Below are positions 8,517-17,077 of a stretch of DNA of 64,000 nucleotides, in pieces. The stretch is taken from NCBI RefSeq assembly GCF_009834365.1, contig NZ_CP041348.1, positions 3,385,001-3,449,000 of the forward strand. The letters are read 5' to 3'. The translations under genes and the position numbers were made by a program. The notes under the pieces are model-generated. The model did not search any database and was not told the origin of the DNA. It was given only the letters and a program-made list of their open reading frames with translations. The stretch is from Komagataeibacter xylinus. Its GTDB lineage: Bacteria > Pseudomonadota > Alphaproteobacteria > Acetobacterales > Acetobacteraceae. How positions within the stretch are numbered: the first letter of the stretch is position 1; each line of letters opens with the position of its first letter.

Positions 8517-10025
8517 TTACATGCCCGCTTTGGGAAAGATCGAAGGTGCGAACGGATGCGGATCGACATCGCGAAACTGCGCACGCACAAAATGCTCTTT
8601 CAGTTTCCACGGATAGGTGCAGTCAAAGATCGTCTTACACGACACGCCTTTTGCAGGGATTGAGGGATCATACTCCGGCACCTGCGAGGGATCGAGCACA
8701 TGGCCCGTCACCCCGGGCAGAAACATGGTATCCACATTGCCCTGATACCGGGTCTGCATGGCCCAGAGCACATCGTTACTGTCAAACAGATCGACATCAT
8801 CATCCACGATGATGACGTTCTTGAGTTCACGATAAACTGCCAGCGCAATCAGCGCGGCCTGACGCGCCTTACCCGCATTGCCCGCACTACGCTGACAGAC
8901 CTGAAGGATCGCCAGCAGCTTTCCTCCACCCGCGCTATGCGCATAAACATTTTTCACAAACCCCGGCAGCGCCTTGTCACAGGCGTTGAAAATACTGGCT
9001 TCCGTTGGAATGCCTGCCAGATTTACGTGCTCTTCACCCGGCCCTACCAATGTCTGCAAAATAGCGTTCTTCCGCATGGTCACGGCCTTGACCTTGATCA
9101 CCGGCAGGGACGGATTGGCAGGACCGTTATAACCGGGAAATTCGGGCATCGCATGGCCCGTATTGGTGTTGACATCCTCCCGTATCCGACGTCCCGGCAG
9201 GATCTCGCCTTCAATCACGATTTCGGCCCTGGCGATGGAGCGCTCTTTCACCGTCACAGCATCTACGAGTTCAACCGCTCTACCACGCAGCCCGCCAGCT
9301 ACGATCAGTTCATCAAAGCCCAGAGGTGTGGTGGGGGCCTCGAAACACGCCCCGATCGGGATGGCAGGATCCAGACCCATATTGATGGTAATGGGCAATG
9401 CCTCGCCCTGCTCTTCCGCCTTGGCACGAAAGGCATCGATATGGCGGCCAGGCTCGAAAAAGACCGAGAGTTCATCGCGCCCCTGCACGCACAGACGATG
9501 GATGGTCACGTCTGTATGGCCGTTATCCGGATCGCTACCCAGTAAGAGACCGAGGCAGAAATAGGGACCAGCATCCTCTTCCGTATTGGTTGGGGCCGGG
9601 AGAAGCTTACGCAGGTCAAAGTGCGGGTCATCAGCCCGAAAGACCTGTTCCTGACACGGAGCGGACTGCCCCTTGAGGACGACCGGAGCAATCCCGTTAA
9701 GGACCGCCTCGCCCATCCGCCGCCCAAGCTCTTCGGGTCTGCTGTCAAGCAGTAAGGCCACGCGCTCACGTTTTGCCATAAGGCCAACCAGTACGCGTGC
9801 ACCGGGGTAGCCTTTCACATTCTCGAACATCATCGCCGGACCAGTTCTGGTCGGACGCATGACGGTACCCCCAGCCCCGACACGTTTATAAACACCCGCC
9901 AGTTCGGAACGTGGGTCGATCTCATGGTCTGTTGAAATCAGTTCATCTGGAGACTGCTCAAGTCTAACCAGAGCGGAGCGTAGGTCGATGACCGGTGGGC
10001 TGGCTGTGTGATCCGTCCTGTCCAT
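8517..10025 (-). CDS. UbiD-family (hydroxy)arylic acid decarboxylase
   Basis: The protein has 502 residues, the length of LpdC/gallate- and protocatechuate-type decarboxylases. Family features include the N-terminal region (LRSALVRLEQSPDEL), the prenyl-FMN and metal region around FDLRKLLPAPTNTEEDAG, the MPEFPGYNG segment and a late VDDDVDLFDSNDVLWAM block. It reversibly removes CO2 from an aromatic acid using prenylated FMN supplied by the neighbouring UbiX. A tannase-family esterase at the end of the operon makes gallate or a related hydroxybenzoate the likely substrate (inference). An AAGGA ribosome site precedes the ATG at 10025. Confidence 0.88.
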   Translation of the reverse strand: MDRTDHTASPPVIDLRSALVRLEQSPDELISTDHEIDPRSELAGVYKRVGAGGTVMRPTRTGPAMMFENVKGYPGARVLVGLMAKRERVALLLDSRPEELGRRMGEAVLNGIAPVVLKGQSAPCQEQVFRADDPHFDLRKLLPAPTNTEEDAGPYFCLGLLLGSDPDNGHTDVTIHRLCVQGRDELSVFFEPGRHIDAFRAKAEEQGEALPITINMGLDPAIPIGACFEAPTTPLGFDELIVAGGLRGRAVELVDAVTVKERSIARAEIVIEGEILPGRRIREDVNTNTGHAMPEFPGYNGPANPSLPVIKVKAVTMRKNAILQTLVGPGEEHVNLAGIPTEASIFNACDKALPGFVKNVYAHSAGGGKLLAILQVCQRSAGNAGKARQAALIALAVYRELKNVIIVDDDVDLFDSNDVLWAMQTRYQGNVDTMFLPGVTGHVLDPSQVPEYDPSIPAKGVSCKTIFDCTYPWKLKEHFVRAQFRDVDPHPFAPSIFPKAGM

Positions 10026-10070
10026 GACATTGTCCTTCCTGTCGCAAAAGGAAGGCTATCCGGCCACCAT

Positions 10071-10085
10071 AATATGTTCCATATT
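10071..10085. promoter_or_regulatory. Dyad between ubiD-like and lysR genes
   Basis: AATATG-TTC-CATATT is a perfect 6-bp dyad in the 92-bp divergent interval between the decarboxylase cluster and the LysR gene. LysR-type regulators usually bind an AT-rich dyad (T-N11-A class) in exactly this position and control the divergent operon. A second AT-rich stretch (AAATATTATGG) runs into the LysR start. Binding is inferred. Confidence 0.5.
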
Positions 10086-10117
10086 CACCATACGGCATTA
10101 TTGATAAGTCAAATATT

Positions 10118-11011
10118 ATGGATGAACATCTGACGTCTGTTTCTCCACGCCGGCTGGCTGTCTTTCTCACTGTGTGCGAAACCCTCCACGTCGCTCGTGC
10201 GGCTGAAAAGCTCGACATCGCACAGCCCGCGCTCAGCCAGCAGATCAAGGTTCTGGAAGAGGCTCTTGGTGCCCAGTTGTTCCATCGTCGCAAGCGGGGC
10301 ATTGACCTGACCAGTGCTGGCCATGCCTGCCGGGAGGCGGCACAGCACCTCCTAAAGAGCCATCACAACCTGATCGACGGGGTGCGAAGCATTGCCCGTG
10401 GTGAGATGGGCCAGCTTGTTCTGGGTCATGTCGGATCGGCTCTGATGGGGCGGATTTTCCCCGACCATCTACAGAGAATGAAACAGCACTTCCCTGAGGT
10501 GCAGATCACGTTGGCTGAAAAATCCATCTCGGATCTTGTCAGTGCTGTCACAAAAAAGGACATCGATGTTGCTCTGGTAAGAGATCTTGAAACCGTTCCT
10601 TCCATCTGCAGCACACGACGATACATAACGGAAAAGCTATTTGTTCTACTTCCGGAAAACCATCCCCTTGCATCCCGAACCGACCTTTCCATACGGGCAA
10701 TCCATGCCACTCCCCTGATTGGTTTTCAGGATCCGGACGAAGTCGGCATCGCACGTATTGTGCAACAAATAGCCGAAAAAAACGGCCTCTCCCTTGAGCC
10801 ATCATGGAAAGTTACCAATATCGGCAGCATTTTCGGAATGGTTCACGCAGGTTTTGGCCTGTCAATCGTTGCCGAGAGTGTGACAGCACTCCTGCCTGCC
10901 GGTCTGAGCGCCCTCCCCCTGAGTGAAGCTGACGCAGAATCAACCCTGTTTCTATTGTGGAACAGAGAGCAGATCTCGCCAGCATTACAGAAGTTCATTG
11001 AGCTTTCCTGA
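10118..11011 (+). CDS. LysR-family transcriptional regulator of the decarboxylase cluster
   Basis: The protein has 297 residues. The N-terminal winged helix is clear (VCETLHVARAAEKLDIAQPA, then LSQQIKVLEEALGAQLF), followed by a two-lobed periplasmic-binding-like effector domain beginning near residue 90 (MGQLVLGHVGSALMGRIFP). It is divergent from the UbiD/UbiX/tannase operon with a dyad in between, the usual arrangement for a LysR activator that senses a pathway aromatic. The effector is unknown; gallate or another hydroxybenzoate would fit. Confidence 0.88.
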   Translation: MDEHLTSVSPRRLAVFLTVCETLHVARAAEKLDIAQPALSQQIKVLEEALGAQLFHRRKRGIDLTSAGHACREAAQHLLKSHHNLIDGVRSIARGEMGQLVLGHVGSALMGRIFPDHLQRMKQHFPEVQITLAEKSISDLVSAVTKKDIDVALVRDLETVPSICSTRRYITEKLFVLLPENHPLASRTDLSIRAIHATPLIGFQDPDEVGIARIVQQIAEKNGLSLEPSWKVTNIGSIFGMVHAGFGLSIVAESVTALLPAGLSALPLSEADAESTLFLLWNREQISPALQKFIELS

Positions 11012-11043
11012 AAAGCATAAATAACCAGTCATCTTCATCTCGT

Positions 11044-11829
11044 TCAGCGCACATCTCCGACATCCCTGACGGAAGCATCGGCCTCTCCCTTCACCCAGTA
11101 GCCGGATGCTTTGACCCATTGGGCCGGAACCTTGCGCTCATCCAGAAGATACTGGCGCACGGTCTTCGCCACGCGGGCCTCAGCACCGACCCAGACGAAA
11201 GTACGGTCAGGGATCTCCAGATTTTTCAGAACAGCAAGAATGCCCGTGGCTTCATCCGCCTGATCCATGGAACGATGAACCCAGTGGGCAGCATGGCGCG
11301 CGACCGTGGCGAAGACCTGCTCATCTTCTAGTCCCGGCACAGCCACGAGCGTTGTGACAGGCGTGCCGGCTGGCAGTTCCTCCACGCGACGCCCGATCGC
11401 GGGTAACGCCGTTTCGTCGCCAATCAGAAGCCAGTGGTCAATCGGTCTGGCAATGATCTGCGACCCACGTGGACCGCCGATTTCCAGCCGATCTCCCGGT
11501 CTGGCGGCCCTTGCCCACGCAGCCGCTGGTCCACCATGATGATTGACGAAATCCAGAAGCAGTGTACCGTTCTGCGGGTCATAGCGGCGCGGCGTGTAAT
11601 CACGGCGGGTTGGTGAACCATTCAGACCGGGAATGAAGATCTTGATGTGGTCATCCGGCGCTGGACTGGTGAAACCGGCCAGTTCGGGTCCGCCCAGCGT
11701 GATGCGGATCATGTGCGGAGTCAGGCGCTCAACGGCGCGGACCTCAAGACTGCGTCTGACAAGTTCATGCCTTACGCGTCGGATCTCGGGGCCATCACCC
11801 CGATTTAAAAAAGACTGGAAGAGTTTCAT
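11044..11829 (-). CDS. Siderophore-interacting protein (ferric-chelate reductase, ViuB/SIP type)
   Basis: The protein has 261 residues. The FAD-binding module shows RDYTPRRYD (the RxYT flavin motif) at about residues 75-83, and the NAD(P)H-binding half includes WLLIGDETALPAIGRR and VWVGAEARVAKTVRQYL. The tail VKASGYWVKGEAD is diagnostic for this family. These cytoplasmic enzymes reduce iron(III)-siderophores to release iron. No siderophore receptor is next to it. No clear Fur box was recognised in the 197 bp upstream. Confidence 0.9.
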   Translation of the reverse strand: MKLFQSFLNRGDGPEIRRVRHELVRRSLEVRAVERLTPHMIRITLGGPELAGFTSPAPDDHIKIFIPGLNGSPTRRDYTPRRYDPQNGTLLLDFVNHHGGPAAAWARAARPGDRLEIGGPRGSQIIARPIDHWLLIGDETALPAIGRRVEELPAGTPVTTLVAVPGLEDEQVFATVARHAAHWVHRSMDQADEATGILAVLKNLEIPDRTFVWVGAEARVAKTVRQYLLDERKVPAQWVKASGYWVKGEADASVRDVGDVR

Positions 11830-12026
11830 GACTATGTATCCTTGTCGTGCCGACAGGCCGGTGACTGTGGATACACAGACGCACAGGCTGCCAGCATTTT
11901 GCTGTCAGTTTCTGTGCGTTGTTTCACGTTAACGCATACGAAAGTACGATCAGCGAAGACCGCACTAGCTGTCATGATCAAAGCCTTCGGAGGCAGAGTC
12001 TGTCAACGGGTTTCTCAGTATCCTCC

Positions 12027-14435
12027 TCAGATCGGACAGACGCCACTGGCACATTGAAGATGCGCCCAGTCCACCACTTCGCGCACCTCGTCATCCTGCA
12101 TCATGGCGGTGATGGCAGCGAATTTGCCTGCCGACACTTCCTCTTCCGGCAGGTATTCATAACCAAGACCGGAATCCGGGCGGCTCGGCAGCACGGCGCA
12201 GCAGCGCACATGCGGCTGGTTGGCCGCCACCATGGCGCGGAAACTGTCCAGACTATGCCGGTCGGTATAGACCTTGAGCGTGTAGGACACCTGATTGCCC
12301 TGCTCCGCCCCGATCCAGTATTTCTCCAGCAATTCCAGCCAGCGATACTGCTCCTCCGGAGAGGCTTCGGGTGCTGTCACCACACGCTCGCCCATGCCGA
12401 GACGCTGGATAAGCGGCACGGTCGGAAAGCCCACAATGCTCATGCCGGGAAAACTGCGCAGCGAACGCACGGGATAGCCCTTGCGCTCATAGGTGGGCAG
12501 CAACGGGTCGGTTCCCGCCTCCCATGTGCCGTCCTCGCGCCGCACGCCCTTGAACTGCACCCAGCGAAGATACTGCCGCCGTGCGGGCAGATGCGCTCCT
12601 TCGGTCAGACCGAACAGCTTGGACGTGGTGCCCGCGGGCTTGACGGTTGTGACCGTAACCGGTCGGGCGGTGCCGGTCTCGTGCGCATAGGCATCCGCCT
12701 CGCTTTTGGCGATAGTGGAGAGTTCCCTCACAGCGTTCCAGAAAGGAGCAGCGCGTTCCTCATCCAGCAGATCACGGAAGTCGAGGCCAAAGCGCACCCA
12801 TGCCCATTCATGAAGGCCCGTCGGGCCGATGCCGATACGGTTGGTTCGCCGCACTTCCTCACCATACAACGCGTCCATGCGGTTGGCACGCAGCAGGAAC
12901 CGCACACCCAGCCGCACGGAATCCCGCACGCGGGCATCCCATACTGCCGCCGTCTCAGCCGGCACCTGACCGGGCGTCACATCCTCCAGCGCCACGGGGC
13001 AGGCCAGCAGCGGAGCGAAATCACCAATCACACAATAACCACCCGTGACGTGCAGTGTGATCTCACCACACGGATTGGTCGTGACCGGGAAATGCGCGGA
13101 GGTGGCCCGCTGCGCCAGATCCGCCAGCAGGGCCGCCCCCTCGGTGGCCTGATAACGATGCGAGCGGAAATCCCGTCCATCCGCATGCACCTGTTTGAGC
13201 CGTGCGCTGCCGGTTCGATTATCTTCCAGCCGGTCACCGTTGATAAAACCGGGCTCGCCATTGATCCACGCGCACCGCGTGGCCTCGGCAAACACCGTGC
13301 GGGCATGGTCGGCCAACGAGCCGGTCTTTGCCGGATCGTTCACGTAATCCCAGAATTCGGCGTCCACCATGACGGAGTGGTTGGCGGTCCATAGCCCGCC
13401 TTCTTCCTTGGCGCGAATGAAGCGCAGCACATCCGCATCCCGCCATGATTTGGTCGCCATGCGTGCGGCCCGACGGGCGCCCCCAACCTGCACCTCGACG
13501 GACAGATAATGATCCACCCGTAGCGCCTGTTCCCATAGTGGCATGTCGCCTGCGCGCGCGGCCTCGATCACATGCTCACGCACATTGAGCAACCCGCGCA
13601 GCAACGAGACCGGTCCCGAAGCTGGCCGTCCCTGCATGCCCGCGATCGGGCTGCCCGCGCAGCGAATGGCGCTGAAATCCAGCACCAGCGAGCGGTCACG
13701 TTCGCCACGGAAGGCCATCGCCTCAATGGTCTCGACCGCCTTGCCCCAGCCTTCACGGCTGTCCTCAATGACATGGATAAGATCATTGCCTTCGGGAGCA
13801 CGGGCGAGCACGGTTCTTTCCAGAAAGGCGCGGACCTGTGCCTCCATCTCCGCATCAAAGGCTTCCAGCGCCGTCCCCCAGGGCAGGACCTGCATCTCAA
13901 GGCCGAACCGCAACAGGCTGGCGCGATCATGCGGGTAGTCCGGATGGTCAGGCGACAGGACGAATTTCAGATCCGGGGCCTGCCCCCAGTCCACCACGCA
14001 GAGTTCGTCGTCATAGGCCCGCCCGACGCCGGAGCCATTGAGCAACAGATAGAATTTCGCAAAAGAGCAGATGGCCGTCGCGCAGTTGGTGAACATTTCC
14101 ATGTTGCGATCCGGCTGCGTGCTGTCGCCATGCTGCAGATGGCGGCCCGATGTGAGCAGCGCCCCCGTGGCGATTGCGTTACGCAGTTGCATGATCTCCG
14201 CATCACCGACCGTAGCCAGCAGCCCGGCATTGCCTTCGGCTACACGGTCGGCGACACGCCCAAAATCTTCGCGGTCGGAAGGCCGGAACACGGTCCGGCG
14301 ACCAACTGCCTCTCCCATACCGCGATCCAGCGGACGGGCGGAAATCGGCCGGGTTCCGAAAGCCTCTTCAAACGGGTTGCGAACAGCTTCGCATCCTCCC
14401 TGCCCACCCGTAAACAGCGAGAAATCTCCATCCAT
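12027..14435 (-). CDS. nrdJ: Adenosylcobalamin-dependent ribonucleotide reductase (class II, monomeric)
   Basis: The protein is about 802 residues and reduces ribonucleotides to deoxyribonucleotides with coenzyme B12. Visible features include SGVGRAYDDE near the substrate region, NPCGEITLHVTGGYC (NPCGE-type active-site loop), TVTTVKPAGTTSKL (phosphate-binding turn) and the C-terminal redox pair in CASGVCPI. I chose the ATG at 14435 (MDGDFSLFTGG) because it has a GGAG ribosome site and the EAVRNPFEEAFG segment then falls at the normal N-terminus; the frame is open further upstream without coding character. Two NrdR-like boxes lie upstream. This looks like a core chromosomal gene. Confidence 0.88.
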   Translation of the reverse strand: MDGDFSLFTGGQGGCEAVRNPFEEAFGTRPISARPLDRGMGEAVGRRTVFRPSDREDFGRVADRVAEGNAGLLATVGDAEIMQLRNAIATGALLTSGRHLQHGDSTQPDRNMEMFTNCATAICSFAKFYLLLNGSGVGRAYDDELCVVDWGQAPDLKFVLSPDHPDYPHDRASLLRFGLEMQVLPWGTALEAFDAEMEAQVRAFLERTVLARAPEGNDLIHVIEDSREGWGKAVETIEAMAFRGERDRSLVLDFSAIRCAGSPIAGMQGRPASGPVSLLRGLLNVREHVIEAARAGDMPLWEQALRVDHYLSVEVQVGGARRAARMATKSWRDADVLRFIRAKEEGGLWTANHSVMVDAEFWDYVNDPAKTGSLADHARTVFAEATRCAWINGEPGFINGDRLEDNRTGSARLKQVHADGRDFRSHRYQATEGAALLADLAQRATSAHFPVTTNPCGEITLHVTGGYCVIGDFAPLLACPVALEDVTPGQVPAETAAVWDARVRDSVRLGVRFLLRANRMDALYGEEVRRTNRIGIGPTGLHEWAWVRFGLDFRDLLDEERAAPFWNAVRELSTIAKSEADAYAHETGTARPVTVTTVKPAGTTSKLFGLTEGAHLPARRQYLRWVQFKGVRREDGTWEAGTDPLLPTYERKGYPVRSLRSFPGMSIVGFPTVPLIQRLGMGERVVTAPEASPEEQYRWLELLEKYWIGAEQGNQVSYTLKVYTDRHSLDSFRAMVAANQPHVRCCAVLPSRPDSGLGYEYLPEEEVSAGKFAAITAMMQDDEVREVVDWAHLQCASGVCPI

Positions 14436-14489
14436 GCACCGGCTCCATCGTTCGGGCGAGCATGGTCCATCCCCGGTGCCATTTCGCTC

Positions 14490-14530
14490 ATGTTGTGGTT
14501 GTGATGGGACAATGACACCATATGTTGTGT
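14490..14530. promoter_or_regulatory. Pair of NrdR-like boxes upstream of nrdJ
   Basis: The sequence at 14515-14530 is ACACCATATGTTGTGT, which on the gene's strand matches the NrdR box (ACACWAYATATWGTGT) at all but one position. A second half-box, ATGTTGTG, is at 14490-14497, exactly 32 bp from the same octamer in the first box (14522-14529). NrdR boxes are characteristically paired at about three helical turns. NrdR is the ATP/dATP-sensing repressor of reductase genes. The boxes are seen; binding is inferred. Confidence 0.6.
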
Positions 14531-14758
14531 CTTGCACGAACAAAATAGCGGGCCGCACTTTTCTGATCGCTGTCACCCGCAGTTTTCCTTGATATGCGAT
14601 CTGATTTTTTTGGTTCCTGCTAGACGCCCTGCCAGGAGAATCATGTCGGTCGCTTCGAACACCAGTAGCCGCGACGTCATCGCCACCGGGAAGGTCTGTG
14701 AAAATGCTCACGCACACGTGAAATCAAGCGAAAACTACGCTGTGCTTTCACTCCCATT

Positions 14759-14777
14759 TGCATCCTATGTGCATCCT
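14759..14777. repeat. Short direct repeats TGCATCCT
   Basis: TGCATCCT occurs at 14759-14766 and 14770-14777 (11-bp period), followed by a partial third copy, GTGCATTT, at 14781-14788. Tandem short repeats of this type are common as integrase arm-type sites or regulator sites next to attachment sites. Their closeness to the terminator and tRNA fragment is the only support for that role. Confidence 0.3.
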
Positions 14778-14795
14778 GCGGTGCATTTCAGACAA

Positions 14796-14826
14796 CAAAA
14801 AACCCGCCTTATGAGGGCGGGTTTAT
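14796..14826 (-). terminator. Rho-independent terminator (minus strand)
   Basis: Arms AAACCCGCC (14800-14808) and GGCGGGTTT (14816-14824) enclose a 7-base loop. Read on the minus strand the stem is followed by six T residues, a strong intrinsic terminator for transcription coming from higher coordinates. No protein gene ends there. A tRNA gene formerly reading leftwards, whose 3' end is at 14917, would be the natural client. Confidence 0.75.
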
Positions 14827-14916
14827 CGTGTCCGATCAAGGACTTATTCATGGTTGCGGGGAACCGCATACTACGATCTCGGCGAAATATGGCGAACGGT
14901 CATTCGCAAGCGTCGT

Positions 14917-14935
14917 TGGTTGCGGGGGCAGGATT
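14917..14935 (-). other. tRNA 3'-end fragment, probable attachment site scar
   Basis: On the minus strand the sequence reads AATCCTGCCCCCGCAACCA, the acceptor/T-stem 3' end including CCA expected of an alphaproteobacterial initiator tRNA (fMet). The rest of a tRNA does not follow: beyond 14935 the sequence diverges at once. Integrative elements that use a tRNA gene leave precisely this duplicated 3' end, with the tRNA's native terminator still beside it, at the end far from the integrase. A terminator is indeed at 14796-14826. An intact tRNA would be expected at the other end, outside this window. Confidence 0.55.
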
Positions 14936-15078
14936 GCTTCTCAGCTTGCGGCAACCGCAAGTTGAGAGCAAAGCGGGATTAATAGGCTGTTTTAATGAAC
15001 TTTTTTCGGCACACGCATGACCTCTTACTGAATAAATGCCCCCTACCCTCATAAAGCGTAAAGCTTATGCATCCAGAG

Positions 15079-15309
15079 CTATGTCCGCTTCCGCCTCGAG
15101 GCAGACATCGAAGTGGTGATGGCGGTTGCCCAAAAGCCGACATTGTTAGGCGAAGGGCGATAGACCGTACGTGGGACAAAGTTGCCATTCCCATCGACGT
15201 GCAGGACCGACAGCTTTGACATGAAGCGGCCATTGCAACGTGTCGACCGATCAATATTCGGGTATGCCCAAATCAGCTCAGTCGTGTGTCCATGCGTCTG
15301 ACAATACAA
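15079..15309 (-). CDS. Small uncharacterised reading frame (doubtful)
   Basis: This is a 76-codon frame with a TTG start. An in-frame TAG lies five codons before it. The product contains HGHTTELIWAYPNIDRSTR and SKLSVLHVDGNGNFVPRTVY, which has a reasonably protein-like composition, but no family is recognised and no ribosome site is visible. It may be a relic of a larger gene in the boundary region. Confidence 0.25.
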   Translation of the reverse strand: MYCQTHGHTTELIWAYPNIDRSTRCNGRFMSKLSVLHVDGNGNFVPRTVYRPSPNNVGFWATAITTSMSASRRKRT

Positions 15310-15418
15310 TCTTCGATGATGCTAGGCGCGATGCCCTCTGCCGACGCAAAGATTTACCACAACACCATGTTGGAGATGAAACCGCCGTTATTCCGCAGCG
15401 AGCGGAGCATGATTAGGA

Positions 15419-17077
15419 TCAATTCAGGTCGCTAGGCCCCAACACCCAAATCGCCTCCGCCAATTCCCGCAAACCGGCGAGTGTTCCGTCTTCAAATTCG
15501 CCATCTGTGGCAACCAGTAGTGTTGGTCGAACCTCAGCGGACCGTATCGCGCTTAACGTTTCGTATAGCGGTGCGAGGGCCGTCCCATCAAACGTTGTAT
15601 TCTCGATCTCGCGAGATTGGATTGCTTTGATCAGACCGGACTTTGCGACGGCCACTGAGCCGAACGAGATGTATCGATCCTCCAGCCGTTTTGCCTTTGC
15701 ACCGGCTAAGATGTAACGGAGCGCTTTGTGAAGGAACGGACGGAAACTGGCCGACTGATCGATCAATGCAATCGCCGGCGCTTGCGCCGTCACAAAAATG
15801 CCAAAAAGTTCCGACTTCAGGCGTGTGAGACCCACACCGCTTGGACGGACGCTAAAGACGATGCGAGGTCGAAATTTCAGATCGTCCCGAGTCATATATT
15901 CGAGGACTAGTGCTCTTCCCCCGAGGCTGCGATATTTTTCGAGCGTGCCTACATAGTCACTCATGCCATAACCATGCAATTCGGAAAATTTGGCATCGAA
16001 TACGGCAAGAGCTTTGCCGTTTGCCGATGGATTATCGAAAATCGCAAAATCGGGCATGGTGGAATGGCTCGCTGCCTTATACTGGAAAAAGATCCACGCG
16101 TTTGTGCCGACCTTTGCAACAGGCTGTTTCGCCCCGGCATAGCGCAGGTTCCATACCTTGTTTCCTGTGACAGAACGCACCTGATCTAGGATTACCGGAT
16201 AACCAACCTGCCCAAGCGTCGCCAAAAGGAAACACAATAGCCAGACTTCGTAGAGTTGTGGCAAGTTCCGAAAAACTGATACAGCGAGGAGATCTGCGAT
16301 GCCTGTCGCGCTTTCGAGTAGATCACCAGTCAATTTAATGCGCTCTACAAAGATCGTGACCTTTTCTATCTCTTCTTTATATTCTTCTGTAGGATATCGT
16401 CCGGATTCATGAGCCGTGACCAAATGATCTAGTTCGCTAGAGATTGCCGAACATTTATCGGCAATTGCCTTGAGCAGCTTGTCATTGAGCGGGTCGGGCA
16501 ACGCATTCTTGATGCTCTCGATCTGCTGGCGCAGCAGGTCTACCTCAAACTCGTTGTATGTCGAGTCTGGCTGATCATACATATAAAAAGAAGTGCCGCG
16601 ACGTAGCTTCCATTGGGCATGAGGCCGGTCGCTGCTACATTCGAGTAGTCGGTCGAGGGCATCGGAGGCCTTACGCCAAAGCATCTCAACATCTTGATCT
16701 CGCTTCCACCGTCGACGTGACGCCGTATTCCATTGGCTGAGGATCTTGCGATGTTGCGGTTTCAATTCTTCTAAGCCAGGCAAAGTCGCGACGTCGCTAG
16801 TTGTGCGGGCTGCCAGGCCGTGCTGTTCAAGGAACGCGACGACATCGGCAACCATTTCGATAGCTGGTCCATGCTCGTCAAGGACTTCGCGCAGCAAACG
16901 CGTTTTCGAAATACGGAGTTCGATCAGCGCAGGATCGTTGCGGACGGCGTTTCTGTCCTTGCCTGGCACGCCGATCTCGGCGGCCAACTTCTTCCATCGC
17001 TCGGCGGAAATCAATCCGACGAGTTTGGCATGTGGAAGCGCTTTACGCAGGCGTGATGGATTCATAGCGGCAGACAT
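15419..17077 (-). CDS. Uncharacterised protein with PD-(D/E)XK nuclease-like core, probable defence effector
   Basis: The protein is about 552 residues from the ATG at 17077 (MSAAMNPSRLRKAL). An ATG at 17065 is equally plausible, and the open frame extends to 17290 without coding character. In the C-terminal half, MPDFAIFDNP followed about 15 residues later by ALAVFDAKFSELHG gives the D...(D/E)xK spacing of PD-(D/E)XK nucleases (DAK). YEVWLLCFLLATLGQVGYPV before it resembles the helix preceding the core in McrC/DUF2357-like nucleases. The tail has LLVATDGEFEDGTLAGL. It lies in the same orientation as the RloC-like ATPase, 738 bp downstream. Nuclease assignment is by motif only. Confidence 0.5.
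   Translation of the reverse strand: MSAAMNPSRLRKALPHAKLVGLISAERWKKLAAEIGVPGKDRNAVRNDPALIELRISKTRLLREVLDEHGPAIEMVADVVAFLEQHGLAARTTSDVATLPGLEELKPQHRKILSQWNTASRRRWKRDQDVEMLWRKASDALDRLLECSSDRPHAQWKLRRGTSFYMYDQPDSTYNEFEVDLLRQQIESIKNALPDPLNDKLLKAIADKCSAISSELDHLVTAHESGRYPTEEYKEEIEKVTIFVERIKLTGDLLESATGIADLLAVSVFRNLPQLYEVWLLCFLLATLGQVGYPVILDQVRSVTGNKVWNLRYAGAKQPVAKVGTNAWIFFQYKAASHSTMPDFAIFDNPSANGKALAVFDAKFSELHGYGMSDYVGTLEKYRSLGGRALVLEYMTRDDLKFRPRIVFSVRPSGVGLTRLKSELFGIFVTAQAPAIALIDQSASFRPFLHKALRYILAGAKAKRLEDRYISFGSVAVAKSGLIKAIQSREIENTTFDGTALAPLYETLSAIRSAEVRPTLLVATDGEFEDGTLAGLRELAEAIWVLGPSDLN

Larger units (their letters stand above)
14531..15418. other. Boundary region without a confident gene
   Basis: This long interval holds two TGCATCCT direct repeats (14759-14777), a terminator (14796-14826), a second partial copy of the tRNA-end sequence (tggttgcgggg at about 14850-14860), the tRNA 3'-end fragment (14917-14935) and one weak minus-strand frame at 15079-15309. 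No integrase gene or remnant is recognised. I interpret it as the junction between chromosome (left) and an integrative element (right). Confidence 0.5.

Noticed and set aside
12027..14717. A longer nrdJ start at 14717
   Set aside because: The extra 94 codons cover the NrdR boxes and have no reductase similarity; the ATG at 14435 has a ribosome site.
14532..15020. A 162-codon plus-strand frame in the boundary region
   Set aside because: It runs through a terminator and the tRNA fragment and has no domain.
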